Shown piece after piece: positions 31,402 through 45,191 of a stretch of DNA of 64,000 bases. This DNA comes from Salipaludibacillus keqinensis (GTDB taxonomy: Bacteria > Bacillota > Bacilli > Bacillales > Salisediminibacteriaceae). The translations under genes were made by a program, and so were the position numbers. Location: NCBI RefSeq assembly GCF_003226325.1, contig NZ_PDOD01000005.1:1-64000 (forward strand), given 5' to 3'. Below the pieces are notes generated by a model that ran no database searches, had not been told where the DNA came from, and was given only the letters and a program-made list of their open reading frames with translations. Each line of letters opens with the position of its first letter. The first letter of the stretch is position 1.

Positions 31402-33480
31402 ATGGCAAGAGAGTTCTCCTTAGAAAAGACCCGTAATATCGGGATCATGGCTCATATTGACGCCGGAAAAACAACTGCGACTGAGCGAATTCTTTTCTAT
31501 ACAGGCCGCATTCATAAAATTGGTGAAACTCACGATGGTGGTTCTCAGATGGACTGGATGGACCAAGAGCAAGAGCGTGGTATCACAATTACGTCCGCAG
31601 CAACAACAGCACAATGGAAAGGTCATCGTATTAACATTATCGATACTCCTGGACACGTAGACTTCACAGTAGAAGTTGAACGTTCGTTAAGAGTATTAGA
31701 TGGTGCGGTTGCAGTACTTGATGCACAATCAGGTGTTGAGCCTCAAACAGAAACTGTTTGGCGCCAAGCAACTACTTATGGTGTTCCTCGTATCGTCTTT
31801 GTAAATAAGATGGACAAATTAGGTGCTGACTTCATTTATTCTCTTGGAACATTGTCTGATCGTTTAGGTGCCAATGCAGCTGCGATTCAGTTACCAATTG
31901 GTGCTGAAGATGATTTCGAAGGGATCATTGATTTAGTTACAATGGAAGCCTTCTATTATACAGATGACTTAGGAACTCGTACTGAAGCTCGTGAAATTCC
32001 TGAAGAGTATAAAGCTCAAGCAGAAGAATTGCACGATAAACTAGTAGAAAAGGTTTCTGAATTAGATGAAGATCTAATGATGAAGTACTTAGAAGGCGAA
32101 GCAGTTACAGAAGCTGAGCTTAAAGCGGCTATCCGTAAAGCAACGTGTGACGTTGAATTTTACCCTGTAGCTTGTGGATCTGCTTTCAAAAACAAAGGGG
32201 TACAATTATTGCTAGATGCTGTAATTGATTACCTTCCTGCACCTACTGACGTTGCTGCTATTGAAGGGCACGTGCCAGAAACGGAAGAGAAAGTTGTTCG
32301 TAAAGCTGGTGATGAAGAACCTTTCGCTGCATTAGCATTTAAAGTAGCGACTGACCCATTCGTAGGTAAATTAACTTTCTTCCGGGTTTATTCTGGAAAA
32401 GTTGAAGCAGGTTCATATGTTCGCAACTCCTCTAAAGGGAAGCGTGAGCGTATGGGACGTATCCTTCAAATGCACGCCAATCACCGTGAAGAAATTCCTA
32501 CTTGTTACTCTGGGGATATCGCAGCTGGTGTTGGTTTAAAGGATACATCTACAGGTGATACTCTATGTGATGAAAAGAAGCTTGTTATTCTTGAATCTAT
32601 GGAATTCCCTGATCCGGTTATCTCCTTGTCTGTTGAGCCTAAGTCAAAAGCTGACCAAGACAAAATGGGTATGGCCCTTGCTAAATTAGCAGAAGAAGAT
32701 CCAACATTTAAAACACACACGGACGACGAAACGGGTCAAACAATCATCGCTGGTATGGGTGAGCTTCACTTAGATATCATCGTTGATCGTATGAAGCGTG
32801 AGTTTAAAGTAGAAGCTAATGTTGGTGCACCACAAGTATCTTACCGTGAAACAATTCGCGAAGCAGCGAAATGTGAAGGTAAGTTCGTTCGTCAATCAGG
32901 TGGACGCGGCCAATACGGTCACGTATGGATTGAATTCTCACCTAACGAAGAAGGCGCCGGATTTGAATTTATCGATAATGTTGTTGGTGGTGTTGTACCA
33001 CGTGAATATATCGGTTCTGTTCAAGCTGGTGTGAAAGATTCATTAGATAATGGACTCCTTGCTGGGTTCCCACTTATCGACGTGAAAGCAAGATTGTTTG
33101 ATGGTTCTTACCATGACGTCGACTCAAACGAGATGGCGTTTAAGGTTGCAGCCTCTATGGCTCTAAAAGAAGCTAAAAACAAGTGTAAGCCTGTTCTACT
33201 TGAACCTATTATGAAAGTAGAAGTTGTTATCCCTGAAGAGTACATGGGTGACATTATGGGTGACATTACTTCCCGTCGTGGACGTGTGGAAGGAATGGAA
33301 GCTCGAGGAAATGCCCAGACCGTTCGCGCGATGGTTCCTCTTGCAGAGATGTTCGGTTATGCGACGTCTCTACGTTCTAACACACAAGGTCGTGGACAAT
33401 ACTCCATGCACTTTGATCACTACGAAGAAGTTCCAAAGAGTATTTCTGAAGATATCATTAAGAAAACTTCAGGTCAGTAA
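31402..33480 (+). CDS. fusA: Elongation factor G
   Basis: EF-G drives translocation and ribosome recycling. The 692-residue protein has the G domain motifs AHIDAGKTT (about 17-25), DTPGHVDF and NKMDK, then domains II to V (for example [13 protein letters not shown] in domain IV). The family length is met. AAGGAGAAATT precedes the ATG. It is between rpsG and tuf in the str operon. Confidence 0.98.
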   Translation: MAREFSLEKTRNIGIMAHIDAGKTTATERILFYTGRIHKIGETHDGGSQMDWMDQEQERGITITSAATTAQWKGHRINIIDTPGHVDFTVEVERSLRVLDGAVAVLDAQSGVEPQTETVWRQATTYGVPRIVFVNKMDKLGADFIYSLGTLSDRLGANAAAIQLPIGAEDDFEGIIDLVTMEAFYYTDDLGTRTEAREIPEEYKAQAEELHDKLVEKVSELDEDLMMKYLEGEAVTEAELKAAIRKATCDVEFYPVACGSAFKNKGVQLLLDAVIDYLPAPTDVAAIEGHVPETEEKVVRKAGDEEPFAALAFKVATDPFVGKLTFFRVYSGKVEAGSYVRNSSKGKRERMGRILQMHANHREEIPTCYSGDIAAGVGLKDTSTGDTLCDEKKLVILESMEFPDPVISLSVEPKSKADQDKMGMALAKLAEEDPTFKTHTDDETGQTIIAGMGELHLDIIVDRMKREFKVEANVGAPQVSYRETIREAAKCEGKFVRQSGGRGQYGHVWIEFSPNEEGAGFEFIDNVVGGVVPREYIGSVQAGVKDSLDNGLLAGFPLIDVKARLFDGSYHDVDSNEMAFKVAASMALKEAKNKCKPVLLEPIMKVEVVIPEEYMGDIMGDITSRRGRVEGMEARGNAQTVRAMVPLAEMFGYATSLRSNTQGRGQYSMHFDHYEEVPKSISEDIIKKTSGQ

Positions 33481-33519
33481 GAAGAAAGATTGTCTCAACA
33501 ATTATTTTGTTGTAAGCTA

Positions 33520-33553
33520 AGAAAGGTGATAGATTTATGTCTCTCATCTTTCT
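33520..33553 (+). other. Hairpin in the fusA-tuf gap
   Basis: AGAAAGGTGA (33520-33529) pairs with TCATCTTTCT (33544-33553) over a 14-base loop. A smaller CAACAA/TTGTTG stem sits upstream near 33496. No T tract follows. It may influence mRNA stability or expression of tuf relative to fusA. Confidence 0.4.
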
Positions 33554-33599
33554 CTCTAAAATAAAAAAACTTTTATAAACTCGAAGGAGGATTTCGATC

Positions 33600-34790
33600 A
33601 TGGCAAAAGAAAAATTTGATCGTTCCAAGACGCATGCCAATATTGGTACAATTGGACACGTTGACCACGGTAAAACAACATTAACAGCAGCTATTTCTCA
33701 CGTACTACACAAAAAATCAGGTAAAGGTACTGCAATGGCGTATGACCAAATTGACGGTGCACCTGAAGAGCGCGAGCGTGGAATCACTATCTCCACTGCA
33801 CACGTTGAGTACGAAACTGATTCTCGTCACTATGCGCACGTAGACTGCCCAGGACACGCTGACTATGTTAAAAACATGATCACTGGTGCGGCACAAATGG
33901 ACGGAGCTATCCTTGTAGTATCTGCTGCTGATGGCCCAATGCCACAAACTCGTGAGCACATCTTGCTTTCTCGTCAAGTTGGTGTACCATCCATCGTGGT
34001 ATTCCTTAACAAGACTGACCAAGTAGATGACGAAGAACTACTTGAATTAGTAGAAATGGAAGTTCGTGACCTTCTTTCTGAGTATGACTTCCCTGGTGAC
34101 GACATTCCTGTTGTTAAAGGTTCTGCTCTTAAAGCTCTTGAAGGAGATGCTGATCACGAGCAAGCTATTCTTGATCTTATGCAACAAGTTGATGACTACA
34201 TCCCAACTCCAGACCGTGACAAGGACAAGCCTTTCATGATGCCTGTTGAGGACGTATTCTCAATCACTGGTCGTGGTACTGTAGCGACTGGACGTGTTGA
34301 GCGCGGACAACTTAACGTTGGTGATGAAGTTGCGATCATCGGACTTGCTGAAGAAGCTAAGAAGACAACTGTTACAGGTGTTGAAATGTTCCGTAAGCTT
34401 CTTGACTATGCTGAAGCTGGTGACAACATTGGTGCGCTTCTACGTGGGGTTTCACGTGACGACATCAACCGTGGACAAGTACTTGCTAAGCCAGGTACAA
34501 TTACTCCACACACTAAGTTCAAAGCAGAAGTTTATGTTCTTTCAAAAGAAGAAGGTGGACGTCACACTCCATTCTTCACTAACTACCGTCCACAGTTCTA
34601 CTTCCGTACTACGGACGTAACTGGTGTTACTCATCTTCCAGAAGGCGTAGAAATGGTTATGCCTGGAGATAACGTTGAGATGGTTGTTGAACTAATCTCT
34701 CCAATCGCTATCGAAGAAGGTACGAAGTTCTCTATCCGTGAGGGTGGACGTACTGTAGGCGCTGGTGTTGTAGCAACAATCACTGAGTAG
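33600..34790 (+). CDS. tuf: Elongation factor Tu
   Basis: EF-Tu carries aminoacyl-tRNA to the ribosome. The 396-residue protein has GHVDHGKTT (about 19-27), [13 protein letters not shown] (normally NKCD) and the C-terminal domains. Codon choice is strongly biased, as in highly expressed genes. It ends the str operon, with a strong terminator 30 bases later. In the NKxD position, Thr replaces the frequent Cys; this is a tolerated substitution in the family. Confidence 0.98.
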   Translation: MAKEKFDRSKTHANIGTIGHVDHGKTTLTAAISHVLHKKSGKGTAMAYDQIDGAPEERERGITISTAHVEYETDSRHYAHVDCPGHADYVKNMITGAAQMDGAILVVSAADGPMPQTREHILLSRQVGVPSIVVFLNKTDQVDDEELLELVEMEVRDLLSEYDFPGDDIPVVKGSALKALEGDADHEQAILDLMQQVDDYIPTPDRDKDKPFMMPVEDVFSITGRGTVATGRVERGQLNVGDEVAIIGLAEEAKKTTVTGVEMFRKLLDYAEAGDNIGALLRGVSRDDINRGQVLAKPGTITPHTKFKAEVYVLSKEEGGRHTPFFTNYRPQFYFRTTDVTGVTHLPEGVEMVMPGDNVEMVVELISPIAIEEGTKFSIREGGRTVGAGVVATITE

Positions 34791-34820
34791 TCTCAGTTGA
34801 TTAAATAAATCAATGACTTT

Positions 34821-34859
34821 AAGGCTGTCCTGCGGATTTTCCGCAGGCAGCCTTTTTTC
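34821..34859 (+). terminator. Terminator after tuf
   Basis: AAGGCTGTCCTGCGGA and TCCGCAGGCAGCCTT form a near-perfect long stem with a TTT loop, followed by T residues. This is the strong end of the str operon. Confidence 0.95.
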
Positions 34860-34895
34860 TTTACTTATATTTTGAGAGTAAAGGAGGTTTGCTCA

Positions 34896-35723
34896 ATGGG
34901 AATAAATCGCTATTACTGGAAAACCTCTAAACCATATTTTTTGTTAGGGAGTGTTTTTTTACTGGTATTTCTAGTCATGTTGTTTTTAACTTGGCTAGAC
35001 ATCTCTCCATTTTATTTGTGGGATGATCTACCAGTGTATTTATTTACTTTTACAGGAGGTTTTGCGTTTATAGTCGCTGGAGCGATGAAATTAAAACGAG
35101 CTAAACAAAATAGAGTAAGACTACATGAACAATCAACCTCAGTGAATTTTTTGACCTTATCACGATTTATCCTTATTCCACATGTCCATTGGTTAAGAGA
35201 ATATGAGCTTTTTTCACTAGAGGGAGAATCGATTGGTAGAGTGAGGGAGGATGTGAAGGGTTGGAAGAAGAGCTCAGCTTTCTTTCTTCATTTAATAAAA
35301 ATTCGATGGCTTTTCAAAAAAACAATTATTGTGGAAAACGATGACAACGTTCTGTACTATATGAGAAAAGATTCTGGTATTCACCAAATATATCGAATTT
35401 ATAATAAGGAAGAAGAACATCTAATTACGTTTAAAATGAATGTTTTTAACCTCCTTCATCAATACGCAGAAATAACAAATCCTAAAGGTCAGCTTATTGG
35501 AATGAATGATGGTGGTTTTTCCGGTCGGGAGTTCAAGGTCGTCAACAACCAAGGTAATAGAATGGTTGAACTGAAATATGACGGTATACCAATAGAAGCT
35601 TTAAAGCTCTTCTCTGGAACGCGTGGAGATATTATTGATATCTACCATGACCAAATTGATGATTGTTACAAAGAAGCGATAATTCTAGCCCCAATAGTTG
35701 TTCAACTTCATTTCAAAGGTTAG
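34896..35723 (+). CDS. Unfamiliar membrane protein with possible Tubby-like domain
   Basis: I do not recognise a named family. The 275-residue protein has two N-terminal membrane segments (about 13-34 and 48-64) and a soluble C-terminal part of about 190 residues. That part carries alternating beta-like strands such as YELFSLEGESIGRVRE, and later ITNPKGQLIGM, in a pattern similar to Tubby/LURP-one-like barrels; this is a visual guess. ATG 34896 follows AAAGGAGGT. In B. subtilis this slot between tuf and rpsJ holds ybaC, an unrelated hydrolase-like gene, so the site tolerates insertions. Codon use is less biased than in its neighbours. Confidence 0.72.
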   Translation: MGINRYYWKTSKPYFLLGSVFLLVFLVMLFLTWLDISPFYLWDDLPVYLFTFTGGFAFIVAGAMKLKRAKQNRVRLHEQSTSVNFLTLSRFILIPHVHWLREYELFSLEGESIGRVREDVKGWKKSSAFFLHLIKIRWLFKKTIIVENDDNVLYYMRKDSGIHQIYRIYNKEEEHLITFKMNVFNLLHQYAEITNPKGQLIGMNDGGFSGREFKVVNNQGNRMVELKYDGIPIEALKLFSGTRGDIIDIYHDQIDDCYKEAIILAPIVVQLHFKG

Positions 35724-35746
35724 CTATTAAGTTTTGAAATCATTCC

Positions 35747-35775
35747 TTGAAAAAATCAGCGGATGCTTGTATAAT
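35747..35775 (+). promoter_or_regulatory. Upstream promoter of the S10 operon
   Basis: TTGAAA (35747-35752) and TATAAT (35770-35775) have a 17-bp spacer. This is the outer of two tandem sigma-A promoters ahead of rpsJ. Confidence 0.78.
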
Positions 35776-35815
35776 AGTCAAAGTGTGGCCAGAGGATATT
35801 TATTTTTTAAAAGTC

Positions 35816-35844
35816 TTGCATAGGCTTTTGGTTTCGTGTATAAT
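35816..35844 (+). promoter_or_regulatory. Proximal promoter of the S10 operon
   Basis: TTGCAT (35816-35821) and TATAAT (35839-35844), spaced by 17 bp, lie directly ahead of the leader and are the likely main promoter of the S10 operon. Confidence 0.85.
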
Positions 35845-35851
35845 ATCTAAT

Positions 35852-36289
<438 letters not shown>

Positions 36290-36325
36290 TAAATAAAATG
36301 AAAAGAATTATAGGAGGTGTGACTC

Positions 36326-36955
36326 ATGACCAAAGGAATCTTAGGTAGAAAATTAGGCATGACCCAAATTTTCTCTGAAACTGGAGAGGCAATCCCTGTT
36401 ACAGCAATTCAAGCTGATCCAAACGTGGTTCTTCAAAAGAAGACAATCGAAGGTGAAGGCTATGAAGCGATTCAATTAGGTTTTTCTGATGAAAAGCCAA
36501 ACAGACAAAACAAACCTGCAAAAGGCCATGCAGAAAAAGCGAAGACAACCCCTAAGCGCTTCGTTAAAGAGCTTCGTGACATGAAAGTTGCGGACTATGA
36601 AATTGGTCAAGAAGTCAAAGTAGATACTTTTACGGCTGGAGATACGGTTGACGTTACTGGTCAATCCAAAGGGAAAGGGTTCCAAGGTGCTATCAAGCGT
36701 CATAACCAATCCCGCGGACCAATGTCTCACGGTTCACGTTACCACCGTCGTCCCGGTTCAATGGGTCCTGTTGATCCAAACCACGTTCGACCTGGTAAAT
36801 TGCTCCCTGGACGTATGGGTGGAGAGCAAGTAACTATTCAGAACCTTGAAATCGTAAAAGTAGACGCAGAGCGTAATATTCTTCTTGTTAAAGGGAATGT
36901 ACCTGGAGCAAAGAAAAGCTACGTTACTGTTAAATCAGCAATTAAAGCTGACTAA
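36326..36955 (+). CDS. rplC: 50S ribosomal protein L3
   Basis: L3 starts assembly of the peptidyl-transferase region. The 209-residue protein has the family signature [11 protein letters not shown] and the long loop with [23 protein letters not shown] precedes the ATG. Order rpsJ-rplC-rplD-rplW-rplB is the standard one. Confidence 0.97.
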   Translation: MTKGILGRKLGMTQIFSETGEAIPVTAIQADPNVVLQKKTIEGEGYEAIQLGFSDEKPNRQNKPAKGHAEKAKTTPKRFVKELRDMKVADYEIGQEVKVDTFTAGDTVDVTGQSKGKGFQGAIKRHNQSRGPMSHGSRYHRRPGSMGPVDPNHVRPGKLLPGRMGGEQVTIQNLEIVKVDAERNILLVKGNVPGAKKSYVTVKSAIKAD

Positions 36956-36981
36956 TATCGAAAAGGAAAGGAGGAGCCCAG

Positions 36982-37605
36982 ATGCCTAAAGTTACTTTGT
37001 ATAACCAAGCTGGCTCACAAGTAGGCGACATTGAACTTTCAGACAACGTCTTTGGCGTTGAACCAAATGAAAGTGTTCTATATGAAGCAGTTGTGATGCA
37101 ACAAGCATCTCAGCGACAAGGTACACACTCAACAAAAACACGCTCGGATGTTCGCGGTGGCGGACGTAAGCCATGGAGACAAAAAGGAACAGGTCGTGCA
37201 CGTCACGGTTCAACTCGTTCCCCTATCTGGGTTGGTGGTGGAGTAACATTCGGACCAACACCACGCAGCTACGCTTATAAATTACCGAAGAAACAACGTC
37301 GTTTGGCGTTGAGATCTGCTCTTTCTACTAAAGTGAATGCTGATACCATTCGCGTTGTGGAAGGATTAAGTCTTGAAACACCTAAGACTAAAGAAATGAA
37401 GCAAGTTCTTGCTGGATTAACAGCAGATAAGAAAGTATTAGTTGTAACAGCAGATTACAATGATGCAGTTGCTTTATCTGTCCGTAACCTTCCAGGAGTT
37501 AAATTTGTTACAGCAGACGGAGTAAACGTACTTGATCTTCTTAATCATGAGAAGCTCATCATTACTCAAGACGCTGTGAAACAGGTAGAGGAGGTGCTTG
37601 CATAA
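36982..37605 (+). CDS. rplD: 50S ribosomal protein L4
   Basis: L4 reaches into the exit tunnel. The 207 residues include the loop [20 protein letters not shown] and [14 protein letters not shown]. In E. coli, L4 is the S10-operon regulator; in Bacillus this role is not established. Its stop overlaps the rplW ATG by one base. Confidence 0.97.
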   Translation: MPKVTLYNQAGSQVGDIELSDNVFGVEPNESVLYEAVVMQQASQRQGTHSTKTRSDVRGGGRKPWRQKGTGRARHGSTRSPIWVGGGVTFGPTPRSYAYKLPKKQRRLALRSALSTKVNADTIRVVEGLSLETPKTKEMKQVLAGLTADKKVLVVTADYNDAVALSVRNLPGVKFVTADGVNVLDLLNHEKLIITQDAVKQVEEVLA

Positions 37606-37895
37606 TGGCAAACGTAAGAGATCTTATTAAGCGCCCGATCATCACTGAACGCTCAGCTGACTTGATGGTTGATAAAAAGTACACGTTCGAGGTTGATCCT
37701 CGCGCAAACAAATCACAAATCAAAGATGCTATTGAAGAAATCTTTGGTGTAACCGTTGTTCGTGTTAACACTATGAACTATAAAGGAAAATTCAAGCGTT
37801 TTGGACGTCATTCAGGCTACACTCGCAAGCGCAAGAAAGCCATTGTTCAACTTTCAGCGGATAGCAAAGAATTAGAATTCTTTGAAGGCGCGTAA
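37605..37895 (+). CDS. rplW: 50S ribosomal protein L23
   Basis: L23 sits at the tunnel exit and docks trigger factor and SRP. The 96-residue protein has [28 protein letters not shown] and the C-terminal [19 protein letters not shown] segment. It is coupled to rplD by a one-base overlap. Confidence 0.97.
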   Translation: MANVRDLIKRPIITERSADLMVDKKYTFEVDPRANKSQIKDAIEEIFGVTVVRVNTMNYKGKFKRFGRHSGYTRKRKKAIVQLSADSKELEFFEGA

Positions 37896-37925
37896 AAACA
37901 ATCTATAGAGAAGGAGGGAAAACTA

Positions 37926-38756
37926 ATGGCAATTAAAAAGTATAAACCAACCACAAACGGTCGACGTTTTATGACTACTCTTGATAATCAGGAACTTACT
38001 ACAGATAAGCCAGAAAAATCATTGTTAGCTCCATTAAGCAAGCGCGGCGGCCGTAATAATCAAGGTAGATTGACAGTTCGTCACCAAGGTGGTGGACATA
38101 AGCGTCAATACCGAGTTATTGATTTTAAGCGTGATAAAGATGGAATTCCAGGGCGCGTTGCTACGATTGAATACGATCCGAACCGTTCTGCTAATATTTC
38201 ACTAATCAATTACGCAGATGGAGAGAAGCGTTATATCCTTTCTCCAAAAAACCTAAAAGTTGGCACAGTAATCATGTCTGGTAAAGATGCGGATATCAAA
38301 GTAGGTAACGCTCTTCAACTAAAAGACATTCCAGTCGGTACGATTATCCACAACATCGAGCTTCGACCTGGAAAAGGTGGACAGCTAGTACGTTCTGCTG
38401 GTGCTGAAGCACAAGTTTTAGGTAAAGAAGGGGATTACGTTCTTGTTCGACTTCGTTCAGGAGAAACGCGTTTAATCTTAGCAACTTGCCGAGCTACAGT
38501 CGGTCAAGTAGGTAATGTAGAACATGAACTTGTGACTATCGGTAAAGCTGGTCGTTCACGCTGGTTAGGCAAGCGCCCAACGGTTCGTGGTTCTGTTATG
38601 AACCCTAACGATCACCCACACGGTGGTGGTGAAGGACGCGCGCCAATCGGACGTAAGTCACCAATGTCTCCATGGGGTAAACCAACTCTTGGATACAAAA
38701 CACGTAAAAAGAACAAAGACACGGATAAATACATTGTGCGTCGTCGTAAAAAATAA
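37926..38756 (+). CDS. rplB: 50S ribosomal protein L2
   Basis: L2 is essential for subunit joining and peptidyl transfer. The 276-residue protein has [15 protein letters not shown] and the catalytic-region signature [27 protein letters not shown] precedes the ATG. The TTG-free, Lys/Arg-rich C-terminus is normal. Confidence 0.97.
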   Translation: MAIKKYKPTTNGRRFMTTLDNQELTTDKPEKSLLAPLSKRGGRNNQGRLTVRHQGGGHKRQYRVIDFKRDKDGIPGRVATIEYDPNRSANISLINYADGEKRYILSPKNLKVGTVIMSGKDADIKVGNALQLKDIPVGTIIHNIELRPGKGGQLVRSAGAEAQVLGKEGDYVLVRLRSGETRLILATCRATVGQVGNVEHELVTIGKAGRSRWLGKRPTVRGSVMNPNDHPHGGGEGRAPIGRKSPMSPWGKPTLGYKTRKKNKDTDKYIVRRRKK

Positions 38757-38816
38757 CGCGGTTAGGCTACGGTTCGCTGAAAGAGCCGTACGCCGATCAC
38801 GAAGGGAGGTACAACT

Positions 38817-39092
38817 ATGGGTCGCAGTTTGAAAAAAGGACCTTTTGTCGATGATCATTTAATGAAGAAGGTAGAAGCGATGGACACTGAGAAGCGAAGA
38901 GTCATTAAGACTTGGTCACGTCGTTCCACTATATTCCCACAGTTCATCGGACATACGATTGCGGTATATGATGGTCGTAAACATGTACCAGTATTTATTT
39001 CTGAAGATATGGTTGGACACAAGCTTGGTGAATTTGCACCAACTCGAACGTATAAAAGCCATGCAGCAGACGATAAGAAAACACGACGTTAA
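38817..39092 (+). CDS. rpsS: 30S ribosomal protein S19
   Basis: S19 pairs with S13 in the 30S head. The 91-residue protein begins [19 protein letters not shown] and has [12 protein letters not shown] and [25 protein letters not shown] precedes the ATG. Confidence 0.97.
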   Translation: MGRSLKKGPFVDDHLMKKVEAMDTEKRRVIKTWSRRSTIFPQFIGHTIAVYDGRKHVPVFISEDMVGHKLGEFAPTRTYKSHAADDKKTRR

Positions 39093-39113
39093 TAAAGAGG
39101 GGAGGTACTATTC

Positions 39114-39455
39114 ATGGAAGCAAAAGCAGTTGCAAAACAAGTGCGTATTGCTCCTCGCAAAGTTCGCTTAGTCGTAGACTTAATTCGCGGTAAAGCAGTT
39201 GGTGAAGCAGTTTCTATTTTGAAACTAACACCAAAAAAGGCATCTCCTGTTGTTGAGAAGCTATTGAACTCAGCTATTGCGAACGCAGAGCATAACTATG
39301 AAATGGAACCTGACAATTTAGTTGTCAGTCAAGTATTTGTAGATGAAGGCATCACATTGAAGCGATTCCGCCCACGTGCAATGGGACGTGCGAGCAGAAT
39401 CAACAAACGTACGAGTCATATCACGCTCGTTCTAACAGAAAAGAAGGAGGGATAA
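39114..39455 (+). CDS. rplV: 50S ribosomal protein L22
   Basis: L22 lines the exit tunnel. The 113 residues carry [17 protein letters not shown] and the tunnel hairpin [28 protein letters not shown] precedes the ATG; rpsC follows after 2 bp. Confidence 0.97.
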   Translation: MEAKAVAKQVRIAPRKVRLVVDLIRGKAVGEAVSILKLTPKKASPVVEKLLNSAIANAEHNYEMEPDNLVVSQVFVDEGITLKRFRPRAMGRASRINKRTSHITLVLTEKKEG

Positions 39456-39457
39456 GT

Positions 39458-40747
<1,290 letters not shown>

Positions 40748-40768
40748 TCCTGAGAGGAGGTTTGCACA

Positions 40769-41032
40769 GTGGAAGATCGTAATAACCGCAAAAGCTATGT
40801 AGGTCGCGTAACATCTGATAAGATGGACAAAACTATCACAGTTGTTATCGAAACGTATAGAATGCACTCGCTCTATGGAAAGCGTGTAAAATATTCTAAA
40901 AAGCTTAAAGCACACGATGAAAATAACTCAGCTAAAATTGGTGACGTTGTTCGGATTATGGAAACTCGTCCATTATCTAAAGATAAGCGTTTCCGTCTTG
41001 TAGACATTGTTGAGGAAGCAGTCATCGTTTAA
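40769..41032 (+). CDS. rpsQ: 30S ribosomal protein S17
   Basis: S17 is an early-assembly OB-fold protein. The 87-residue protein begins [19 protein letters not shown] from a GTG after GAGAGGAGG. It has [19 protein letters not shown] and [18 protein letters not shown]. Confidence 0.97.
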   Translation: MEDRNNRKSYVGRVTSDKMDKTITVVIETYRMHSLYGKRVKYSKKLKAHDENNSAKIGDVVRIMETRPLSKDKRFRLVDIVEEAVIV

Positions 41033-41058
41033 CTTCAAGTATATGTTTGCTTACCTGA

Positions 41059-41445
<387 letters not shown>

Positions 41446-41493
41446 TGAATAATAAAAATAACAGAAATATACGTCTTAAGAGGAGGTGCCCTC

Positions 41494-41820
41494 ATGTCTC
41501 AACCGAAATTGCATGTCAAACAAGGAGATAACGTTAAAATTATCTCTGGCAAAGACAAAGGCAAGGAAGGTAAAATCCTTGAAGCATACCCGAGTAATTC
41601 CCGTGTGCTTGTGGAAGGCGTAAACATGGTAAAAAAACATGCGAAACCATCCCAATCGAATCCACAAGGTGGAATTCTTAATCAAGAAGCTCCAATTCAC
41701 GTTTCAAACGTGATGCCTATTGATCCTAAAACGGGTGAACCAACACGCGTTGGCTATAAAGAAGAAAATGGTAAGAAAGTCCGTATTGCGAAAAAATCTG
41801 GCGAATCTTTAGATAAGTAA
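41494..41820 (+). CDS. rplX: 50S ribosomal protein L24
   Basis: L24 is an early 23S assembly protein with a KOW motif ([17 protein letters not shown]). The 108-residue length is normal. GAGGAGGTGC precedes the ATG. Confidence 0.96.
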   Translation: MSQPKLHVKQGDNVKIISGKDKGKEGKILEAYPSNSRVLVEGVNMVKKHAKPSQSNPQGGILNQEAPIHVSNVMPIDPKTGEPTRVGYKEENGKKVRIAKKSGESLDK

Positions 41821-41849
41821 TAGCCAGTGGCTGAAAGGAGGTTAACTCA

Positions 41850-42389
41850 ATGAGTCGTTTAAAGGAAAAGTTTAACCAGGAGATCACTCCTGCTCTAACT
41901 GAAAAATTTAATTACACTTCTGTTATGGAAGTACCACGTGTTGAGAAAATTGTTGTCAACATGGGTGTAGGTGATGCAGTTCAAAACTCTAAAGTTCTTG
42001 ATAAAGCTGTGGAGGAACTCACACTTATTACTGGTCAAAAACCATTGATTACAAAAGCGAAGAAATCCATTGCTGGATTCAAACTTCGTGAAGGTATGCC
42101 AATCGGTGCGAAAGTAACATTACGCGGTGAGCGTATGTACGATTTCCTAGATAAGCTAATTGCTGTTTCTTTACCACGTGTTCGTGACTTCAGAGGTGTT
42201 TCTAAGAAAGCATTCGACGGTCGAGGAAACTACACTATGGGTGTTAAAGAGCAATTAATTTTCCCTGAAATCGAGTATGACAATGTAGACAAAGTCCGCG
42301 GTATGGATATCGTAGTTGTTACATCTGCTAACACAGACGAAGAAGCCCGTGAACTTCTCACTCAAATGGGTATGCCGTTTCAAAAATAA
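41850..42389 (+). CDS. rplE: 50S ribosomal protein L5
   Basis: L5 binds 5S rRNA in the central protuberance. The 179-residue protein has [17 protein letters not shown] and [26 protein letters not shown] precedes the ATG. Confidence 0.97.
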   Translation: MSRLKEKFNQEITPALTEKFNYTSVMEVPRVEKIVVNMGVGDAVQNSKVLDKAVEELTLITGQKPLITKAKKSIAGFKLREGMPIGAKVTLRGERMYDFLDKLIAVSLPRVRDFRGVSKKAFDGRGNYTMGVKEQLIFPEIEYDNVDKVRGMDIVVVTSANTDEEARELLTQMGMPFQK

Positions 42390-42605
<216 letters not shown>

Positions 42606-42634
42606 TTCCGTTTATAAGGAAGGAGGTAAATACG

Positions 42635-43033
42635 ATGACCATGACAGATCCTATTGCTGATATGCTTACGCGTATTCGTAATGCAAATACAGTGCGACAC
42701 ACAAGTTTGGAGCTTCCAGCTTCAAATCTTAAAAAAGAAGTGGCCGATATCTTAAAGCGTGAAGGTTTTATTCGCGATTATGAATATATTAAGGATAGTA
42801 AACAAGGTATCCTTCGTATTTTCCTTAAGTACGGTGCTAACAACGAAAAAGTTATCACTGGACTTAAGAAAATAAGTAAACCAGGTCTACGCGTTTATGT
42901 GAAGTCAGATGAACTTCCACGTGTACTTGGTGGATTAGGAATCGCAATTATTTCTGCTTCAACAGGAGTAGTTACAGATAAAGAAGCTCGTCAACAACAA
43001 GTAGGCGGAGAAGTACTCGCTTACGTTTGGTAA
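42635..43033 (+). CDS. rpsH: 30S ribosomal protein S8
   Basis: S8 is a central-domain assembly protein. The 132-residue protein begins [18 protein letters not shown] and ends with [22 protein letters not shown] precedes the ATG. In E. coli, S8 represses the spc operon near rplE; no such site was evident here. Confidence 0.97.
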   Translation: MTMTDPIADMLTRIRNANTVRHTSLELPASNLKKEVADILKREGFIRDYEYIKDSKQGILRIFLKYGANNEKVITGLKKISKPGLRVYVKSDELPRVLGGLGIAIISASTGVVTDKEARQQQVGGEVLAYVW

Positions 43034-43063
43034 TAAACACGTAAGAGAATGGAGGTGTAAGGC

Positions 43064-43600
43064 ATGTCTCGAGTTGGTTTGAAACCAGTTGAGATTCCTT
43101 CTGGAGTAGAAGTGAAAATCGACAATACCACAGTTACAGTTAAAGGACCAAAAGGTGAACTTCAGCGTGAAATTCACCATGAAATGATTGTTAAACAAGA
43201 AGACAACACAATCACTGTTGGACGTCCTTCTGATCATAAAGAACACCGTGCTCTTCACGGGACTACTCGCAGCATTATCAACAATATGGTTGAAGGTGTT
43301 ACGAAAGGTTTTGAAAAGAAGCTTGAGCTTGTAGGTGTTGGTTACAGAGCGCAAAAGACAGGAAATAAACTTGTCTTAAACGTAGGTCTGTCCCACCCAG
43401 TTGAGTTTGTTCAAGAAGACGGATTGGAAATTGAAGTACCAGCAAATACGCAAATTACCATTAAAGGTATTGATAAAGAACGCGTAGGAGCACTTGCTTC
43501 AAATATTCGTGCGACTAGAAGACCAGAACCTTACAAAGGTAAAGGTGTTCGTTATGAAGGCGAATATGTACGACGTAAGGAAGGTAAGACAGGGAAATAA
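43064..43600 (+). CDS. rplF: 50S ribosomal protein L6
   Basis: L6 lies near the factor-binding site. The 178 residues have [17 protein letters not shown] at the start and a C-terminal [27 protein letters not shown] precedes the ATG. Confidence 0.97.
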   Translation: MSRVGLKPVEIPSGVEVKIDNTTVTVKGPKGELQREIHHEMIVKQEDNTITVGRPSDHKEHRALHGTTRSIINNMVEGVTKGFEKKLELVGVGYRAQKTGNKLVLNVGLSHPVEFVQEDGLEIEVPANTQITIKGIDKERVGALASNIRATRRPEPYKGKGVRYEGEYVRRKEGKTGK

Positions 43601-43634
43601 ACCCTAATAACGGGATAGAAAGGAATGACGTTCG

Positions 43635-43997
43635 ATGATCACGAAGACTGACAAGAACGCGGTACGTAAGAAAAGACACGCCCACGTTCGTCGTTCGATC
43701 ACAGGAACTGCTGAACGTCCTCGCTTGAATGTTTTCCGTTCTACTAAGCACATGTATGCACAGCTTATTGATGATGTAGCAGGAGTTACTCTAGCGAGTG
43801 CTTCAAGCTTAGATAAAGAACTAAACGTAACTAATGGCGGGAACAAAGAAGCAGCGCGTCAAGTTGGCGAACTTGTGGCAAAGCGAGCCCTTGAAAAGGG
43901 ACATGAATCCGTAGTGTTTGATCGTGGCGGTTACCTCTACCACGGTCGTGTACAAGAACTAGCAGATGCTGCTCGCGAAGCAGGTCTGAAGTTTTAA
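43635..43997 (+). CDS. rplR: 50S ribosomal protein L18
   Basis: L18 binds 5S rRNA with L5. The 120-residue protein has [19 protein letters not shown] and [29 protein letters not shown]-like site precedes the ATG. Confidence 0.96.
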   Translation: MITKTDKNAVRKKRHAHVRRSITGTAERPRLNVFRSTKHMYAQLIDDVAGVTLASASSLDKELNVTNGGNKEAARQVGELVAKRALEKGHESVVFDRGGYLYHGRVQELADAAREAGLKF

Positions 43998-44023
43998 TCA
44001 AGGCTATAAAGGAGGGAAATTCA

Positions 44024-44521
44024 TTGCGTATCGATTCAAGCAAGTTAGAAATAGAAGAAAGAGTCGTAACGGTTAACCGAGTAGCGAAGGTTGTTAAAGG
44101 TGGACGTCGTTTCCGCTTTGCAGCACTCGTTGTTGTTGGAGATAAAAACGGACACGTTGGTTTTGGTATGGGTAAAGCACTTGAAGTACCAGAAGCGATT
44201 CGTAAGGCTATTGAAGCAGGTAAGAAAAACATGATTCGCGTACCAGTCCAAGGAACAACTATTCCTCACCAGATCACTGGAGAATTCGGCGCTGGAAGTG
44301 TACTTCTAAAGCCGGCATCTGAAGGTACTGGAGTTATCGCAGGCGGACCTGTTCGTGCGGTATTAGAATTAGCTGGAGTAGGTGACATCCTTTCTAAATC
44401 CTTAGGATCAAACAACCCAATTAACATGGTACGTGCGACTATCCAAGGACTTGAAAGCTTAAAGAGTCCAGAAGATGTTGCGAAACTACGCGGCAAATCT
44501 GTAGAAGAGTTGCTAGGTTAA
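44024..44521 (+). CDS. rpsE: 30S ribosomal protein S5
   Basis: S5 is part of the mRNA entry helicase. The 165-residue protein begins from TTG 44024 after AAGGAGGG and has [19 protein letters not shown] and [12 protein letters not shown]. The residues where spectinomycin resistance arises ([11 protein letters not shown] region) look wild type. Confidence 0.96.
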   Translation: MRIDSSKLEIEERVVTVNRVAKVVKGGRRFRFAALVVVGDKNGHVGFGMGKALEVPEAIRKAIEAGKKNMIRVPVQGTTIPHQITGEFGAGSVLLKPASEGTGVIAGGPVRAVLELAGVGDILSKSLGSNNPINMVRATIQGLESLKSPEDVAKLRGKSVEELLG

Positions 44522-44534
44522 GGAGGGATTTGTC

Positions 44535-44723
44535 ATGGCAAAAAAACTAGAAATCACCCTCACACGAAGCCTGATCGGACGTCCGGAAGATCAGCGCGTG
44601 ACTGTGAAGACTTTAGGTCTTCGTAAAGTCAATCACACTGTCGTTCAAGAAGATAACGATGCAATGCGCGGAATGGTAAACAAAGTTTCCCATCTCGTCA
44701 GTGTGAAAGAAGTAGAAGCGTAA
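44535..44723 (+). CDS. rpmD: 50S ribosomal protein L30
   Basis: L30 is a small 62-residue large-subunit protein. It has [20 protein letters not shown] and [18 protein letters not shown] precedes the ATG, 13 bp after rpsE. Confidence 0.95.
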   Translation: MAKKLEITLTRSLIGRPEDQRVTVKTLGLRKVNHTVVQEDNDAMRGMVNKVSHLVSVKEVEA

Positions 44724-44750
44724 TTGATAAACAGTTGAGGAGGTGTCAAT

Positions 44751-45191
44751 ATGGAACTTCACGAATTAAAGCCTTCAGTTGGATCACGTAAAGAGCGCAA
44801 GCGTAAAGGCCGTGGTATCGGTACTGGTAATGGTAAAACAGCTGGTAAAGGTCACAAAGGTCAAAACGCTCGTTCTGGTGGTGGGGTACGCCCTGGATTC
44901 GAAGGTGGACAAATGCCGATATTCCGTCGTTTGCCAAAACGTGGATTTAAGAATCCAAACCGTACTGAATACGCCATCGTGAATCTTGACACGCTAAATC
45001 GTTTTGAAGATGGTACAGATGTTACTCCTGTACTTCTTGTTGAAACAGGCGTCGTCAAAAGCGAAAAAGGCGGAATTAAGATTTTAGGAAATGGTTCACT
45101 TGAGCGTAAGCTTACAGTGAGAGCTCATAAATTCTCAGGATCAGCGAAGGAAGCGATTGAGGCTGCCGGCGGAACGACTGAGGTGATTTAA
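44751..45191 (+). CDS. rplO: 50S ribosomal protein L15
   Basis: L15 is a late-assembly protein. The 146 residues begin [20 protein letters not shown], with the glycine-rich basic arm [28 protein letters not shown] precedes the ATG. Its stop overlaps secY by one base. Confidence 0.96.
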   Translation: MELHELKPSVGSRKERKRKGRGIGTGNGKTAGKGHKGQNARSGGGVRPGFEGGQMPIFRRLPKRGFKNPNRTEYAIVNLDTLNRFEDGTDVTPVLLVETGVVKSEKGGIKILGNGSLERKLTVRAHKFSGSAKEAIEAAGGTTEVI

